This document shows positions 42,830-52,190 of a DNA stretch of 64,000 nt, in pieces (the stretch's first letter is position 1; every line of letters begins with the position of its first letter). The notes beneath the pieces were generated by a model. The model did not search any database. It was not told where the DNA came from and saw only the letters and a list, made by a program, of their open reading frames with translations. Position numbers and translations under genes: made by a program. The stretch is from an uncultured Kiloniellaceae bacterium (GTDB lineage: Bacteria > Pseudomonadota > Alphaproteobacteria > Kiloniellales > Kiloniellaceae): positions 62,001 to 126,000 of the forward strand of contig CANMQP010000004.1 in the NCBI GenBank assembly GCA_947500035.1. Direction: 5' to 3'.

Positions 42830-44602
42830 TCAGGATTTCTCCTCAGGCTTTTCGATCCCATAGGGCTCGTGCATGCGCTCGGCGGCGGCGTAAACGCCGA
42901 TCGTTTTTTGAAGCCGCAGACGCTCCGCGTCCCTGCGCCGGAATTCGCTCACGATCTGCTCAACCTCCGTTTCGCTGACGCCCAGGCGCAGGAGTCCTTC
43001 GCGGCCCATCAGGACGCTGGATTCGAAGGTTTCGCGCACGATCAATCCGTTGGTCCAATCCATCAGCTCCATGACATGCATACGATCATAGGCACGAACG
43101 ATGGTCTTGACCTTGGGAAAGGATCCCTTGATCCGTTTCACCATCTCGGTACAGGTGTCCTTGTCGTCGGCACAGACGAAGATCACCTCTGCATCGTCGG
43201 CGCCGGCAGCCCGCATGACGTCGATCCGTTGTACGTCGCCGTAAAACACCTTGGTGCCGAAGGTTCGGGCGATCTCGATCCTCTCGGGATCGGTATCGAT
43301 CATGGTCGCAACGATCCCCCGCGCCGACATCAGTTGCGCCACGACCTGCCCGATCCGTCCGAACCCGGCGATGATCACGCGCGCATCCTCGACCTTGCGC
43401 ACCGGTGGTTTCTCGCCGGCCGGCTCCTTGGCTGCCGACTTTTGCGCGATCCGCCCTACGATCGCAGTGGCCAAGGGTGTAAAGGCCATCGAAATCGTCA
43501 CGCTGGCCGTCATGAGATTTGCGATCAGGTCGGAAAAGATCGCCCCCGCGGATGCCGCTGAAAAGAGCACGAAGGCGAATTCGCCGCCCTGGCAGAGGGT
43601 GGAGGAGATCATCAGACCCTCGATGTTTCCATTGCCGAAGAGGCGTGCCAGGACATAGAGAATGGCCGCCTTCACCGCCATGGCCGCTATCACCGCCAGA
43701 AGCACGAGCACGAGGTTTTCGAAGACCAGCCCCCAGTCGACGGACATTCCGACCGCCATAAAGAAAAGGCCGAGCAGAAGCCCGCGGAAAGGTTCGATAT
43801 CCGCTTCTAACTGGTGCCGGAATTCCGAATCTGCCAGCATGACACCGGCCAGGAATGCCCCGAGGGCCATGGAAAGGCCTGCGGCATCCATCATCAGCGA
43901 GGTGCCGACGACAAGCAGCAGGGACGCCGCGGCAAAAACCTCGCGGGAATTGGCTTTCGCCACCAGCCGGAAAATCCGGTTCAGCAGAAAGCGGCTCAGC
44001 AGCAGGAGACCGCCGACCACGGCGACCGCCTTGAGTGCCGCCAGCCAAAAAGGATCCGCCGACTCTCCACCGACGGTGCTGAATATGCCGACCAGTGCCA
44101 GCAGCGGCACAACGGCGATGTCCTGGAACAGGAGAATGGCGAAGGCGGTCCGGCCATGGCGGGTATTGAGGTCACCCCGCTCCTGCAGGATTTGCAGGGC
44201 AAAGGCGGTCGACGACAAGGCGAGGCCAAACCCGGCGATGATTGATGCTTGCCAGCTCAGACCCAGCAGATAGGCCGCACCCGAGAGAACAAAACCGGTC
44301 GTGAAGACCTGGGCAAGACCGAGGCCGAAGATCTCCCGCCGCATGACCCAGAGGCGGCTCGGTTTCAGCTCAAGGCCGATGATGAACAGCAGAAGCACGA
44401 CCCCGAACTCGGCGAAATGCAGAATGTCTTCGGCATTGCTGATAATCCCGATGCCGAAGGGGCCGATCACCGTGCCCGCCGCCAGAAAGCCCAGAACCGA
44501 TCCGAGACCGAAGCGTTTAAAGAGGGGCACCGCGACCACCGCCGCCGCCATAAAAACGGCAGCTTCGGCCAGAAACCCCATTTCACCAGGCGCTTCCGTC
44601 AT
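42830..44602 (-). CDS. CPA2-family (Kef-type) monovalent cation:proton antiporter with TrkA-N domain
   Basis: About 590 residues. Twelve or so hydrophobic segments (HFAEFGVVLLLFIIGLEL, ALGAFLAGVMLADSEFRHQLEADIEPFRGLLLGLFFM) form the antiporter, followed by a cytosolic TrkA-N domain (VIIAGFGRIGQVVAQLM; MIDTDPERIEIA) that binds NAD(H). This is the KefB/KefC layout for potassium or sodium efflux in exchange for protons. ATG 44602 is preferred; an upstream ATG at 44629 is possible. It is convergent with the small membrane protein gene. Confidence 0.9.
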   Translation of the reverse strand: MTEAPGEMGFLAEAAVFMAAAVVAVPLFKRFGLGSVLGFLAAGTVIGPFGIGIISNAEDILHFAEFGVVLLLFIIGLELKPSRLWVMRREIFGLGLAQVFTTGFVLSGAAYLLGLSWQASIIAGFGLALSSTAFALQILQERGDLNTRHGRTAFAILLFQDIAVVPLLALVGIFSTVGGESADPFWLAALKAVAVVGGLLLLSRFLLNRIFRLVAKANSREVFAAASLLLVVGTSLMMDAAGLSMALGAFLAGVMLADSEFRHQLEADIEPFRGLLLGLFFMAVGMSVDWGLVFENLVLVLLAVIAAMAVKAAILYVLARLFGNGNIEGLMISSTLCQGGEFAFVLFSAASAGAIFSDLIANLMTASVTISMAFTPLATAIVGRIAQKSAAKEPAGEKPPVRKVEDARVIIAGFGRIGQVVAQLMSARGIVATMIDTDPERIEIARTFGTKVFYGDVQRIDVMRAAGADDAEVIFVCADDKDTCTEMVKRIKGSFPKVKTIVRAYDRMHVMELMDWTNGLIVRETFESSVLMGREGLLRLGVSETEVEQIVSEFRRRDAERLRLQKTIGVYAAAERMHEPYGIEKPEEKS

Positions 44603-44851
44603 TTCAGAGAACCCACGGGAGTCGAACACGGACGGGAGTTCGCATCGCCCCGATACTTAGAGGACCTGAAAACCCCAACAACTCTTCGTCGATGCATCTG
44701 CCTGTTCAATCCCTCGAGCTTCGCCATCGCAGTGGACTGGTGACCGCGCGGACAGCACTCCACAGGCGGACATCCCGGACAGAGATATAGCGGACAAAGG
44801 CGATCCGCCCAAACCTAATCGCTTCCTGACGGGTTAGATTACCGGACTGCG

Positions 44852-45760
44852 TTACTCTTTTACCGCACCGGTCATCGAGGACACGTAATGCTCGACGAAG
44901 AAGGAATAGATGATCGCGACAGGCAGCGAGCCCAAGAGGGCACCCGCCATCAGGGAGCCCCAGTGATAGACGTCGCCATCCACCAATTCCGAGAGGACGG
45001 CCACCGGCACGGTCTTATTGGACGAGGTGCTGATGAAGGTCAGGGCATAGATGAACTCGTTCCAGCAGAGCGTGAAGGAAAAGATCCCGGCGGAAATCAG
45101 GCCGGGAACCGAGAGTGGCAGGACGATCTTGATCAGGATCTGCAGGCGCGACGCGCCATCCATCAGCGCACACTCCTCAAGCTCGAAGGGAATCGTCTTG
45201 AAGTAACCCATCAGCAGCCAGGTGCTGAAGGGTATGAGGATCGTCGGATAGGAAAGGATCAGCGCCAGCGGGCTGTCGAAGAGTCCGTACTGGAAGATCA
45301 CGGTGGAGAGAGGAATGAAGAGGATTGAGGGCGGCACAAGGTAAGCCAGGAAGATCAGGCCGCCGATCGTCTGCGCGCCCCGGTAGCGAATACGCACGAT
45401 CGCATAGGCCGCCAGAACACTCGCCACGACCGACAGGAAGGTTGCAACGACCGCGACCAGCATGGTGTTCCACATCCAGGCGGGATACTCGGTCTCGAAC
45501 AGAAGCTTCTCAAAATGCTGCAGGGTTGGTGACGATACCCAGAGCGGATTGTGGTTGCTCATGTCCAGGAGTTCGCTGTTGGGTTTCACCGAAGTGGTCC
45601 CCATCCAGTAGAAGGGGAACAGCAGAACGAACATGATCAGGATCAGCGGCAGGTAGACGGTCACGAAGCGCGATTGCCGCGTGATCAGATAATCCATGCC
45701 TTCCGAATCGTCGGTGACCGGCTCGCGGGTTTTGGCCGTTTTCAGAGTCGCTTCAGTCAT
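44852..45760 (-). CDS. ABC sugar transporter inner-membrane permease, MalG type
   Basis: A 302-residue permease with six membrane segments and the EAA loop seen as ECALMDGASRLQILIKIVLPLSVPGL. The ATG at 45760 overlaps the end of the MalF-type gene by 8 bases, so both are translated together. It is the last gene of the importer operon (ATPase, binding protein, MalF, MalG). Confidence 0.92.
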   Translation of the reverse strand: MTEATLKTAKTREPVTDDSEGMDYLITRQSRFVTVYLPLILIMFVLLFPFYWMGTTSVKPNSELLDMSNHNPLWVSSPTLQHFEKLLFETEYPAWMWNTMLVAVVATFLSVVASVLAAYAIVRIRYRGAQTIGGLIFLAYLVPPSILFIPLSTVIFQYGLFDSPLALILSYPTILIPFSTWLLMGYFKTIPFELEECALMDGASRLQILIKIVLPLSVPGLISAGIFSFTLCWNEFIYALTFISTSSNKTVPVAVLSELVDGDVYHWGSLMAGALLGSLPVAIIYSFFVEHYVSSMTGAVKE

Positions 45761-46700
45761 CGCTCTCACCCTGTTGCCACTTACGGCGTTGCAAACCAAA
45801 CCAGGAGAACATGATGGCGGACAGCAGGAATGGGATCATCGCGGTGGAGATCGCCGCGCCCTCGCCCAAGTTGCCGCCAAGGATCGCGCGCTGATAGGAG
45901 AGGGTCGCCATCAGGTGCGTCGCGTTGACCGGTCCACCGCGGGTCATGGCATAGATCAGCTGGAAATCGGTGAAGGTGAAGAGCACCGAGAAGGTCATGA
46001 CCACCGCAATAATCGGGGTCAGCAGCGGATAGGTGATATGACGGAACATCGCCCACTTGGAGGCGCCGTCAATGGTCGCAGCCTCGTAAAGAGACTGCGG
46101 CACCGTCTGCAACCCGGCCAGGAGCGTAATGGCCACAAAGGGCACGCCGCGCCAGATGTTGGCAAAAATGACCGAAGCCCGCGCGTTATTGGGTGTGCCG
46201 AGGAAATCGATATTCTGCTCGATGATGCCGAGCTCGATCAGCGCCCAGGAGATGATCGAAAACTGCGAGTCAAAGATCCACCAGAAAGCAATGGCCGAGA
46301 GGACCGTCGGAACGATGAAGGGCAGCAGCACGATGGCACGGATGAAGGCCTTGAAGGCGATGTTGTTGTTGAGCAGAAGCGCCAGATAAAGACCGATGGC
46401 GAATTTGATGACGCTGGCAACGATCGTATAGAGCAGGGTGTTGAAAACCGACAACCAGAAAACGCTGTCGCCCCAAAGCCAGACAAAGTTCTCGACCCCG
46501 ATGAATTCGCCGGCGCGTCCGATCCGCGCATCGGTCAGGCTTAGCCATATACCGAGGCCAAGCGGATAGGCCAGAAAGAGAAGCAGGAATGCCGCGGCCG
46601 GCAGCATGAACCAGAGACCAAGAACATTTCGGTTCTCGTTGAGCCTGGTCCAGAAGCTGACCGGGGCGACCGCGTTTTGTCTCGCTGCGGCATCAAGCAT
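45753..46700 (-). CDS. ABC sugar transporter inner-membrane permease, MalF type
   Basis: A 315-residue permease with six membrane segments and the EAA loop YEAATIDGASKWAMFRHITYPLLTPII. It has a weak ribosome-binding site after the hairpin at 46733-46760 and overlaps the MalG-type gene. Sugar or polyol specificity is expected from the family. Confidence 0.92.
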   Translation of the reverse strand: MLDAAARQNAVAPVSFWTRLNENRNVLGLWFMLPAAAFLLLFLAYPLGLGIWLSLTDARIGRAGEFIGVENFVWLWGDSVFWLSVFNTLLYTIVASVIKFAIGLYLALLLNNNIAFKAFIRAIVLLPFIVPTVLSAIAFWWIFDSQFSIISWALIELGIIEQNIDFLGTPNNARASVIFANIWRGVPFVAITLLAGLQTVPQSLYEAATIDGASKWAMFRHITYPLLTPIIAVVMTFSVLFTFTDFQLIYAMTRGGPVNATHLMATLSYQRAILGGNLGEGAAISTAMIPFLLSAIMFSWFGLQRRKWQQGESDD

Positions 46701-46732
46701 ATTGGCGGATTATCCCGAATGCGGAAAAGATT

Positions 46733-46760
46733 GAGAGCCGGTGCCGAAACACCGGCTCTC
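46733..46760 (-). terminator. Perfect 11-bp hairpin between binding-protein and permease genes
   Basis: GAGAGCCGGTG (46733-46743), a 6-base loop and CACCGGCTCTC (46750-46760), just after the binding-protein stop codon. On the transcribed strand it is followed by AATCTTTTCC. Such hairpins in ABC importer operons usually protect the binding-protein mRNA and cut expression of the downstream permeases. Confidence 0.65.
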
Positions 46761-46779
46761 GTGAAGTTCAGACTATGAC

Positions 46780-48102
46780 TTAACTTCGATAGATCCGTTT
46801 CGCTTTGCGGGTGGCCTGTTGCACGGCCTCCTCGGGCGTCGTCTGACCGGTCGCTGCCGAGGCCAGCATGTCCACGACGATGAAGTCGGCAAGCGCCGCC
46901 GCCGCCCGCTCACCGACCGACCCCTTGCCACCGGCGGTCAGCGTCCGCTTGGCACAGTCGCGGAAGATCGTGCGCTTGGGATCGGAGGTCCAGATCGGGT
47001 TGTCGTCGTAGCCATTCAGCGGATGAGTCAGATAGGCAACCGATCCGACCAGCCAATCGTCGTACTGCGGTTTGGACATAATGAACTCGAAGAGCGCCTT
47101 ACAGGCATTGGGATACTTCGAATACTTAAAGGCCATCAAGGACCAGGCAACATGCAACTCCGTCGGTTTGCCGGAGACGCCGACCGGATAGAAGGCATGA
47201 TCCATGTCTTCAGAAATATCCGTCATGCCCTCGGTGAGCGCTTTCTGGTAAATCGAGATTCCGTTGTTGGTGACCGAGACCTCGCCTGCCAGGAAGGCTT
47301 TGTTGTTCGAGCCGTCGTTCCAGGAGGCCGTGCCCGGGATCCAGGTGTCATAGAGCGCCTTGACGTACTCGCAGGCTTTGACCGCTTCCGGTGAATCCAG
47401 AATGACCTTGTCGTTCTCGTCGACCACATAGGCGTCGTGGGCCCAAAGCGCCCAATGGGTCCAGGCATTGCCGTCACCGGATGCGTGCCCAAGCGCCATG
47501 CCCATGGGGGTGCCGTTCGCCTTCAGGGCTTTCGACATCTCCAGGAAACCTTCGAGGTCTTCCGGAACGCTCTGGAAGCCGGCCGCCTCGATCATGGAGT
47601 TGCGGTAATTGAGATAGTTACCGCCAAAACAGATCGGAATGTTGATCCAGTTTCCGCCGTCGCCCTTGCCGTAGGTCTCCGCTGCTTCGACCCAGCCGCC
47701 ATACTGGCCGCCCAGGTGGTCGGCGACGTCGGTGAGATCAATCAGCTTGTCGGGGAAAAGATGGGCCGTTGAATAGAGTCCCCAGATCAGATCGGGACCG
47801 GAACCGACGTTCGCCGCAACCGAAGCCTTAGGCTGGATATCATCCATGAACTCGCTCTCGACCGTGACCTTGACGCCGGTCGCCTGCGTGAAGGCATCGA
47901 TCAGTGCCAGGAAGGCGTCTTCTTCGGATTGAATGAACCGCTTCCAGCGCAGCAGTCGAAGTTCAGCGCCGGCTTCCGGCTTGAATTTCATATCGGCGGC
48001 CCAGGCCTTGGCATAGCCGAGCAGTTGAGCGGGTGTCAGCGCAGCGCCTAACGCCAGTGCGGTGCTCCCTTTGAGCAGGGAACGGCGATCAATGTTAAAC
48101 AT
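46780..48102 (-). CDS. ABC sugar transporter substrate-binding protein with twin-arginine signal
   Basis: A 440-residue extracellular solute-binding protein of family 1. The N-terminus MFNIDRRSLLKGSTALALGAAL carries the twin-arginine pair, so export is probably through Tat. The mature part has the usual QATGVKVTVESEFMDDI and LIDLTDVADHLGG blocks. A strong GGGAGG lies about 7 bases before the ATG. The ligand is likely a sugar or polyol, but is not deducible here. Confidence 0.92.
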   Translation of the reverse strand: MFNIDRRSLLKGSTALALGAALTPAQLLGYAKAWAADMKFKPEAGAELRLLRWKRFIQSEEDAFLALIDAFTQATGVKVTVESEFMDDIQPKASVAANVGSGPDLIWGLYSTAHLFPDKLIDLTDVADHLGGQYGGWVEAAETYGKGDGGNWINIPICFGGNYLNYRNSMIEAAGFQSVPEDLEGFLEMSKALKANGTPMGMALGHASGDGNAWTHWALWAHDAYVVDENDKVILDSPEAVKACEYVKALYDTWIPGTASWNDGSNNKAFLAGEVSVTNNGISIYQKALTEGMTDISEDMDHAFYPVGVSGKPTELHVAWSLMAFKYSKYPNACKALFEFIMSKPQYDDWLVGSVAYLTHPLNGYDDNPIWTSDPKRTIFRDCAKRTLTAGGKGSVGERAAAALADFIVVDMLASAATGQTTPEEAVQQATRKAKRIYRS

Positions 48103-48123
48103 CTATTTCCTCCCATTATTTAT

Positions 48124-48141
48124 CGGTGCTTTTCGGCACCG
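48124..48141 (-). other. Small hairpin between the ATPase and binding-protein genes
   Basis: CGGTGC (48124-48129), loop of 6 and GCACCG (48136-48141), ending about 10 bases before the GGGAGG ribosome-binding site of the binding-protein gene. It could stabilise the processed mRNA or be incidental. Confidence 0.35.
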
Positions 48142-48205
48142 TTTTATGACTTGTAGCGATCACTCCTTCTCCCGCTGCCCGGATCGGGCAAGGGAAGTCC
48201 TCTTC

Positions 48206-49273
48206 CTAAAGCCGTTGTCCGTTATCACTGTCGAAAAGATGGACAAGCTCCGGGTTTGGCTGCAGATGAATCTTCTGCCCTGGTTTCAAATCATGCCGCT
48301 CGCGGAAAACGGCGACCACATGGTCACCCCCCATATCGGCAACGACCTGAATTTCGGATCCCGTCGGCTCCACAACGACGACCGATGCTTCGGCGCCCTG
48401 GTCGGACAGGATAAAGTGTTCCGGCCGCACACCGTAGACTGCCGGACGGCCGTCACTGGCCGCGGGTGCACCTGCGCCAAGCGGCAAGTCAATTCCACCC
48501 TCGGTCCGCAGGCTCGCCGAGCCGTTCGCCCCGGTGATGTGGCCGCTCATGAAGTTCATGGCGGGCGAGCCGATAAAGCCCGCGACAAAACGGTTGGCCG
48601 GATTATCGTAAAGCTCCAGGGGCGCACCGATCTGCTCGACAATCCCGTCATGCATGACAACGATCTTATCCGCCATGGTCATGGCTTCGATCTGATCATG
48701 AGTCACATAGACCGTGGTCGTGCGCAGGCGCTGATGCAGCTCCTTGATCTCGGTGCGCATCTGGACCCGCAACTTGGCATCAAGGTTGGAGAGCGGCTCG
48801 TCGAACAAAAAAACCTGCGGATCGCGAACGATCGCCCGCCCCATGGCCACGCGCTGACGCTGACCGCCCGAGAGCTGGCGCGGGTAGCGATCCAGCAGCG
48901 GCATGAGGCCAAGTATTTCCGCGGCGATGTGGACGCGCTCGGTCACGATTGAATTTTCCGTGCGTCGAAGCCGCAGCGAGAACGCCATGTTCTCCGAGAC
49001 CGTCATGTGGGGATAGAGGGCGTAATTCTGGAACACCATGGCGATGTCCCGCTCTTTCGGGGGCATCTGGTTCACAACCCGCTCACCGATAGAAATTTCG
49101 CCGGACGTGATTTTTTCCAGGCCAGCGATCATGCGAAGGAGCGTAGATTTCCCACAGCCGGAGGGACCGACGAGAATGACGAATTCGCCGTCTTCGATCG
49201 AAATATCAACGCCGTGAATAATCTCTACTGGACCGAACGATTTCCGAACATCGTGGATACCAACCGAAGCCAT
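48206..49273 (-). CDS. ABC sugar transporter ATPase, UgpC/MalK type
   Basis: A 355-residue ATPase: Walker [10 protein letters not shown], signature [15 protein letters not shown], Walker [17 protein letters not shown], then the C-terminal TOBE regulatory domain (VYGVRPEHF). It is the first gene of the importer operon, 103 bases before the binding protein. This order (ATPase first) is common for polyol and sugar importers of alphaproteobacteria. The 265 bases upstream hold its promoter region. Confidence 0.92.
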   Translation of the reverse strand: MASVGIHDVRKSFGPVEIIHGVDISIEDGEFVILVGPSGCGKSTLLRMIAGLEKITSGEISIGERVVNQMPPKERDIAMVFQNYALYPHMTVSENMAFSLRLRRTENSIVTERVHIAAEILGLMPLLDRYPRQLSGGQRQRVAMGRAIVRDPQVFLFDEPLSNLDAKLRVQMRTEIKELHQRLRTTTVYVTHDQIEAMTMADKIVVMHDGIVEQIGAPLELYDNPANRFVAGFIGSPAMNFMSGHITGANGSASLRTEGGIDLPLGAGAPAASDGRPAVYGVRPEHFILSDQGAEASVVVVEPTGSEIQVVADMGGDHVVAVFRERHDLKPGQKIHLQPNPELVHLFDSDNGQRL

Positions 49274-49538
49274 CGTGCCACGCTCTCCCCTCGATTTGGA
49301 CCGAATTCAACGCCGGCCTTCTCAATCCCGCTTATACCGCGTTTACGGATTCAGTAATGTACACATTATTATAAAATCGTCGCCACGTCTAATTCTTCGC
49401 CAGTTTGTAGGCTCTCGAATGTTTGTGCAGCCTGCGCCCCGCTCCTGTCGCGATTGATGTTAAACCATTGGCAAAACTATAATATTCAGATTTCAGCAAC
49501 GGAAGCCATAGGACTTTCGTTGACGCGGCGAACCGCAC

Positions 49539-50447
49539 CTAGGTTCGCGCGCTGACCTCCTTTTGCGGCGCTTCGATCACATCAAAGCTGCGGTCTGACA
49601 TCGCCTTTTGGACCTGATAGATCGATCCGACCTGGGGCGGTTTGGGGATCGGCAAGCGCACAGGAACCGGCTCCAGACGCGGGGCGATCGTCGGCTCACC
49701 GCAGAGGATCCGGGTATCATAGTCTTCCAAGCTCCCCATCTCACTGAAGGAGCCCTGAAGCGGCCAGGCATCAACTGCCGTCATTTCATAGAGCAACAGG
49801 GCACGATCCCGCGCGGAGCGGTTCAGGTCCGAGCCGTGGACCGTGCGGCCGTGATGAATGGAGATCGACCCGGCAGGTGCCGTCAGCGCAACTGCGTCCT
49901 CAGGCTTCAGACCGGATTTTTCGAGCGACATCGCACCGCAGAAATATCCCCCGGCATGATGATCGAAAATCTCGCCCCTGTGACTCCCGGGGTAGACCAG
50001 AAGAGGGCCGTTTTCCGGTCCAACGTCGTCCAGCATCACGCCGACGGCCAGGACGTCGTCGTTGGTGTGAGGATAAAAGGCCCAATCCTGATGCCATTCG
50101 ACGGCTGCGCCGTACCCGGCGGATTTCAGATTGAGTTTGCTGGTGTGCAGGCGCACCGAATCTCCGATCAGTGCTCGAACCGGGTCGAGTATCCACTCAC
50201 TGCGCATCAGGTTATCAAAGACCGGACTGACCGCGTGGGGAAGTTTGATCCTGCGCACCCGCGGCGCGTCCGGCCGATGGCTATCCTCCAGATCGAGAAC
50301 GTCGTTGCTCTCGTTCATACCACACGCGAGTTCGATAAAGCGTGCCAGCTCTGCCCTGGCGGCAGCGATCAGATCCTCCGGAATCTGCCGCTCCAGAACC
50401 AGGTAACCTTGCGTCCGGTAAAAATCGGTCTGTTTTGCGGTGAGCAT
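49539..50447 (-). CDS. Phytanoyl-CoA dioxygenase (PhyH) family oxygenase, copy 2
   Basis: A 302-residue Fe(II)/2-oxoglutarate dioxygenase with His119-x-Asp121 (EWHQDW) and His205 (GRTVHGSD) as iron ligands. MLDDVGPENGPLLVYPGSHRGE is the typical core. ATG 50447 has AGGAGAG upstream. It is divergent from the RraA-like gene and 265 bases upstream of the sugar ABC operon on the same strand, with which it could be co-regulated. Substrate unknown. Confidence 0.9.
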   Translation of the reverse strand: MLTAKQTDFYRTQGYLVLERQIPEDLIAAARAELARFIELACGMNESNDVLDLEDSHRPDAPRVRRIKLPHAVSPVFDNLMRSEWILDPVRALIGDSVRLHTSKLNLKSAGYGAAVEWHQDWAFYPHTNDDVLAVGVMLDDVGPENGPLLVYPGSHRGEIFDHHAGGYFCGAMSLEKSGLKPEDAVALTAPAGSISIHHGRTVHGSDLNRSARDRALLLYEMTAVDAWPLQGSFSEMGSLEDYDTRILCGEPTIAPRLEPVPVRLPIPKPPQVGSIYQVQKAMSDRSFDVIEAPQKEVSART

Positions 50448-50602
50448 ACAGCTCTCCTATGGAACGCCGTTTGTAGCCTCTGATTGTTAACGATAACATA
50501 GCTCCATGGCCGAAAAAAGACGATAAGCTTCTCCTCCCAGCTCACTTCGCTAAACGCGCGTCCGCAAACAAGCTGCAAACGCCAGGCGTTACAGGAAAAA
50601 AC

Positions 50603-51301
50603 ATGATCGAAGATCCTCCCATTCTCACGGTTCAGCGAGAGATCACCCGCGCACCGGGAGCCACAGTCGCAGCTTTCAAAGGAGTCGCCACCAGCAATCT
50701 CATTGACGCCCTGGGCGGCACCGGCGCGCTGCACCACTCTATCAAACCTCTGGGCGTGACCGACGGTCTGCCTTTCAAGTTCTGCGGCTCGGCGATCACC
50801 GCGCTATGCGGACCATCGGATAACCTGGCGCTTTTTGCCGCTCTCACCCTTGCAGAGCCGGGCGACGTCATCATCGCCGGAACGGAGGCTTTCGAGGGCG
50901 CCGCGGTCGCGGGCGACCTCGTGCTCGGCATGGCCAGAAACAAAGGCGTGGCCGCATTTGTTACGGACGGGATGCTCCGTGACTACGAGGCCGTTCTGCA
51001 GGTCGGCCTGCCGGTCTACTGCGCGGGCCTCACGCCGAACTCACCGGCACGGACCGGCCCCGGCGCCGTCAATCTGCCCCTCGCGATCGGCGGCCTTGTG
51101 ATCGAACCCGGCGATATTCTGGCAGGCGACCGGGATGGTGTGGTCGTCATCCCGCGCTCACGGGCTGAGGACGTAAAAGCCGCGCTGCCGGCGCTCCTCG
51201 CCGCGGAACAGGATCTCTTGTCAAAGGTCGAGGAGGGCCTGACGGTTCCCGGACACACCGAGGCACTCATGGCCTCCGACCGGGTAAACTATCTCGACTG
51301 A
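50603..51301 (+). CDS. RraA-family protein (HMG/CHA aldolase-like)
   Basis: A 232-residue member of the RraA/dimethylmenaquinone methyltransferase-like family. The metal and pyruvate site is Asp122-Gly-x-x-Arg126-Asp127 in FVTDGMLRDYE, with GDVIIAGTEAFEGA upstream of it. Such proteins are either 4-hydroxy-4-methyl-2-oxoglutarate/oxaloacetate lyases or RNase E inhibitors; a catabolic aldolase or decarboxylase is more likely here between two oxygenase genes. AGGA precedes the ATG. Confidence 0.87.
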   Translation: MIEDPPILTVQREITRAPGATVAAFKGVATSNLIDALGGTGALHHSIKPLGVTDGLPFKFCGSAITALCGPSDNLALFAALTLAEPGDVIIAGTEAFEGAAVAGDLVLGMARNKGVAAFVTDGMLRDYEAVLQVGLPVYCAGLTPNSPARTGPGAVNLPLAIGGLVIEPGDILAGDRDGVVVIPRSRAEDVKAALPALLAAEQDLLSKVEEGLTVPGHTEALMASDRVNYLD

Positions 51302-51307
51302 TCCGCT

Positions 51308-52150
51308 TTAGTCATCGTCCTTGAGGCGATGTCCGGGGGCAGCGGTCTCCTGTGTTGCCGTTGCCATCAGGATTGCATTGGTGCGCCTCAAGGACTCCTG
51401 GTGCGTATCCCAGGCGGCGGGCGAGAGCGCGGCGTCGGGCCGTGGCGGACGGTCGAAATGCCGGTAATCGTCGTGGCCCCTCGCCGGCACCTTAAAGGTT
51501 CGCCCGCCATTCTGCCGGACATGTGTCGGGATATAGCGGATGGCAAAACCGACCCTCGGGTACGGGGCCCGGTTCGGTTCGGACCCATGAACCAGCCGGA
51601 CGTGATGCAGGCTCATTTCGCCGGGCTGAAGCTCGATATCATGCGCCTCGTCCTCGCGCACATCGACGGCGATTTCCTGTCCGCGGCTTAACATGTTGGT
51701 CTCTGCGAAGCTGTCGATATGAGCCACCTGGCCCTGTGTGTGACTGCCAGGCACGACTCTGAGGCAACCGCTTTCGGAAACACTCGGCGTCAGCGCGATC
51801 CATGCGGTGGTGATCTCCGGCGGCTCCAAGCCCCAGTAGGTCGAATCCTGATGCCAGGACACAAACTTCTCGTCGCCCGGGTCCTTCAGGAAAAAGCCAG
51901 ACGACCACACCAGCAGGTTTGGATCCAGCACCGCCTCGACCGCATCCAGTACCTTTTCGGAAAGCGCGAGATCGTAAAAGCTCGGCAGCAGCAAATGGCA
52001 GTTCGTACCCAGGAACTGCCCGGCATCAGAGGGATGTTCGCGCCGGAGCCGGGCGACCTCGTCACGCAGTTCATCGGCCTCGGCAGCACTGAGAACCGGG
52101 ATCGGTGCCGCGAAACCATTCTCCTGATAGTCAGCAACTTCGAACGCCAC
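51308..52150 (-). CDS. Phytanoyl-CoA dioxygenase (PhyH) family oxygenase, copy 3
   Basis: A 280-residue Fe(II)/2-oxoglutarate dioxygenase with His100-x-Asp102 (SWHQDSTYWGLEPP) and His188 (RLVHGSEPN). SVSESGCLRVVPGSHTQGQ is the core strand pair. The start is a GTG at 52150 with GGGAG 6-7 bases upstream. It is 40 bases downstream of the TRAP large permease gene, so the importer probably supplies its substrate. Confidence 0.9.
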   Translation of the reverse strand: MAFEVADYQENGFAAPIPVLSAAEADELRDEVARLRREHPSDAGQFLGTNCHLLLPSFYDLALSEKVLDAVEAVLDPNLLVWSSGFFLKDPGDEKFVSWHQDSTYWGLEPPEITTAWIALTPSVSESGCLRVVPGSHTQGQVAHIDSFAETNMLSRGQEIAVDVREDEAHDIELQPGEMSLHHVRLVHGSEPNRAPYPRVGFAIRYIPTHVRQNGGRTFKVPARGHDDYRHFDRPPRPDAALSPAAWDTHQESLRRTNAILMATATQETAAPGHRLKDDD

Positions 52151-52190
52151 GGACGTCTCCCAAACAGGCTCTCAGGCCTCTTACATTACC

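Noticed and set aside
44581-44650. A segment with gggagtcgaac resembling a tRNA 3' half
   Set aside because: No matching acceptor stem, anticodon arm or D-arm could be folded around it; it overlaps the antiporter start.
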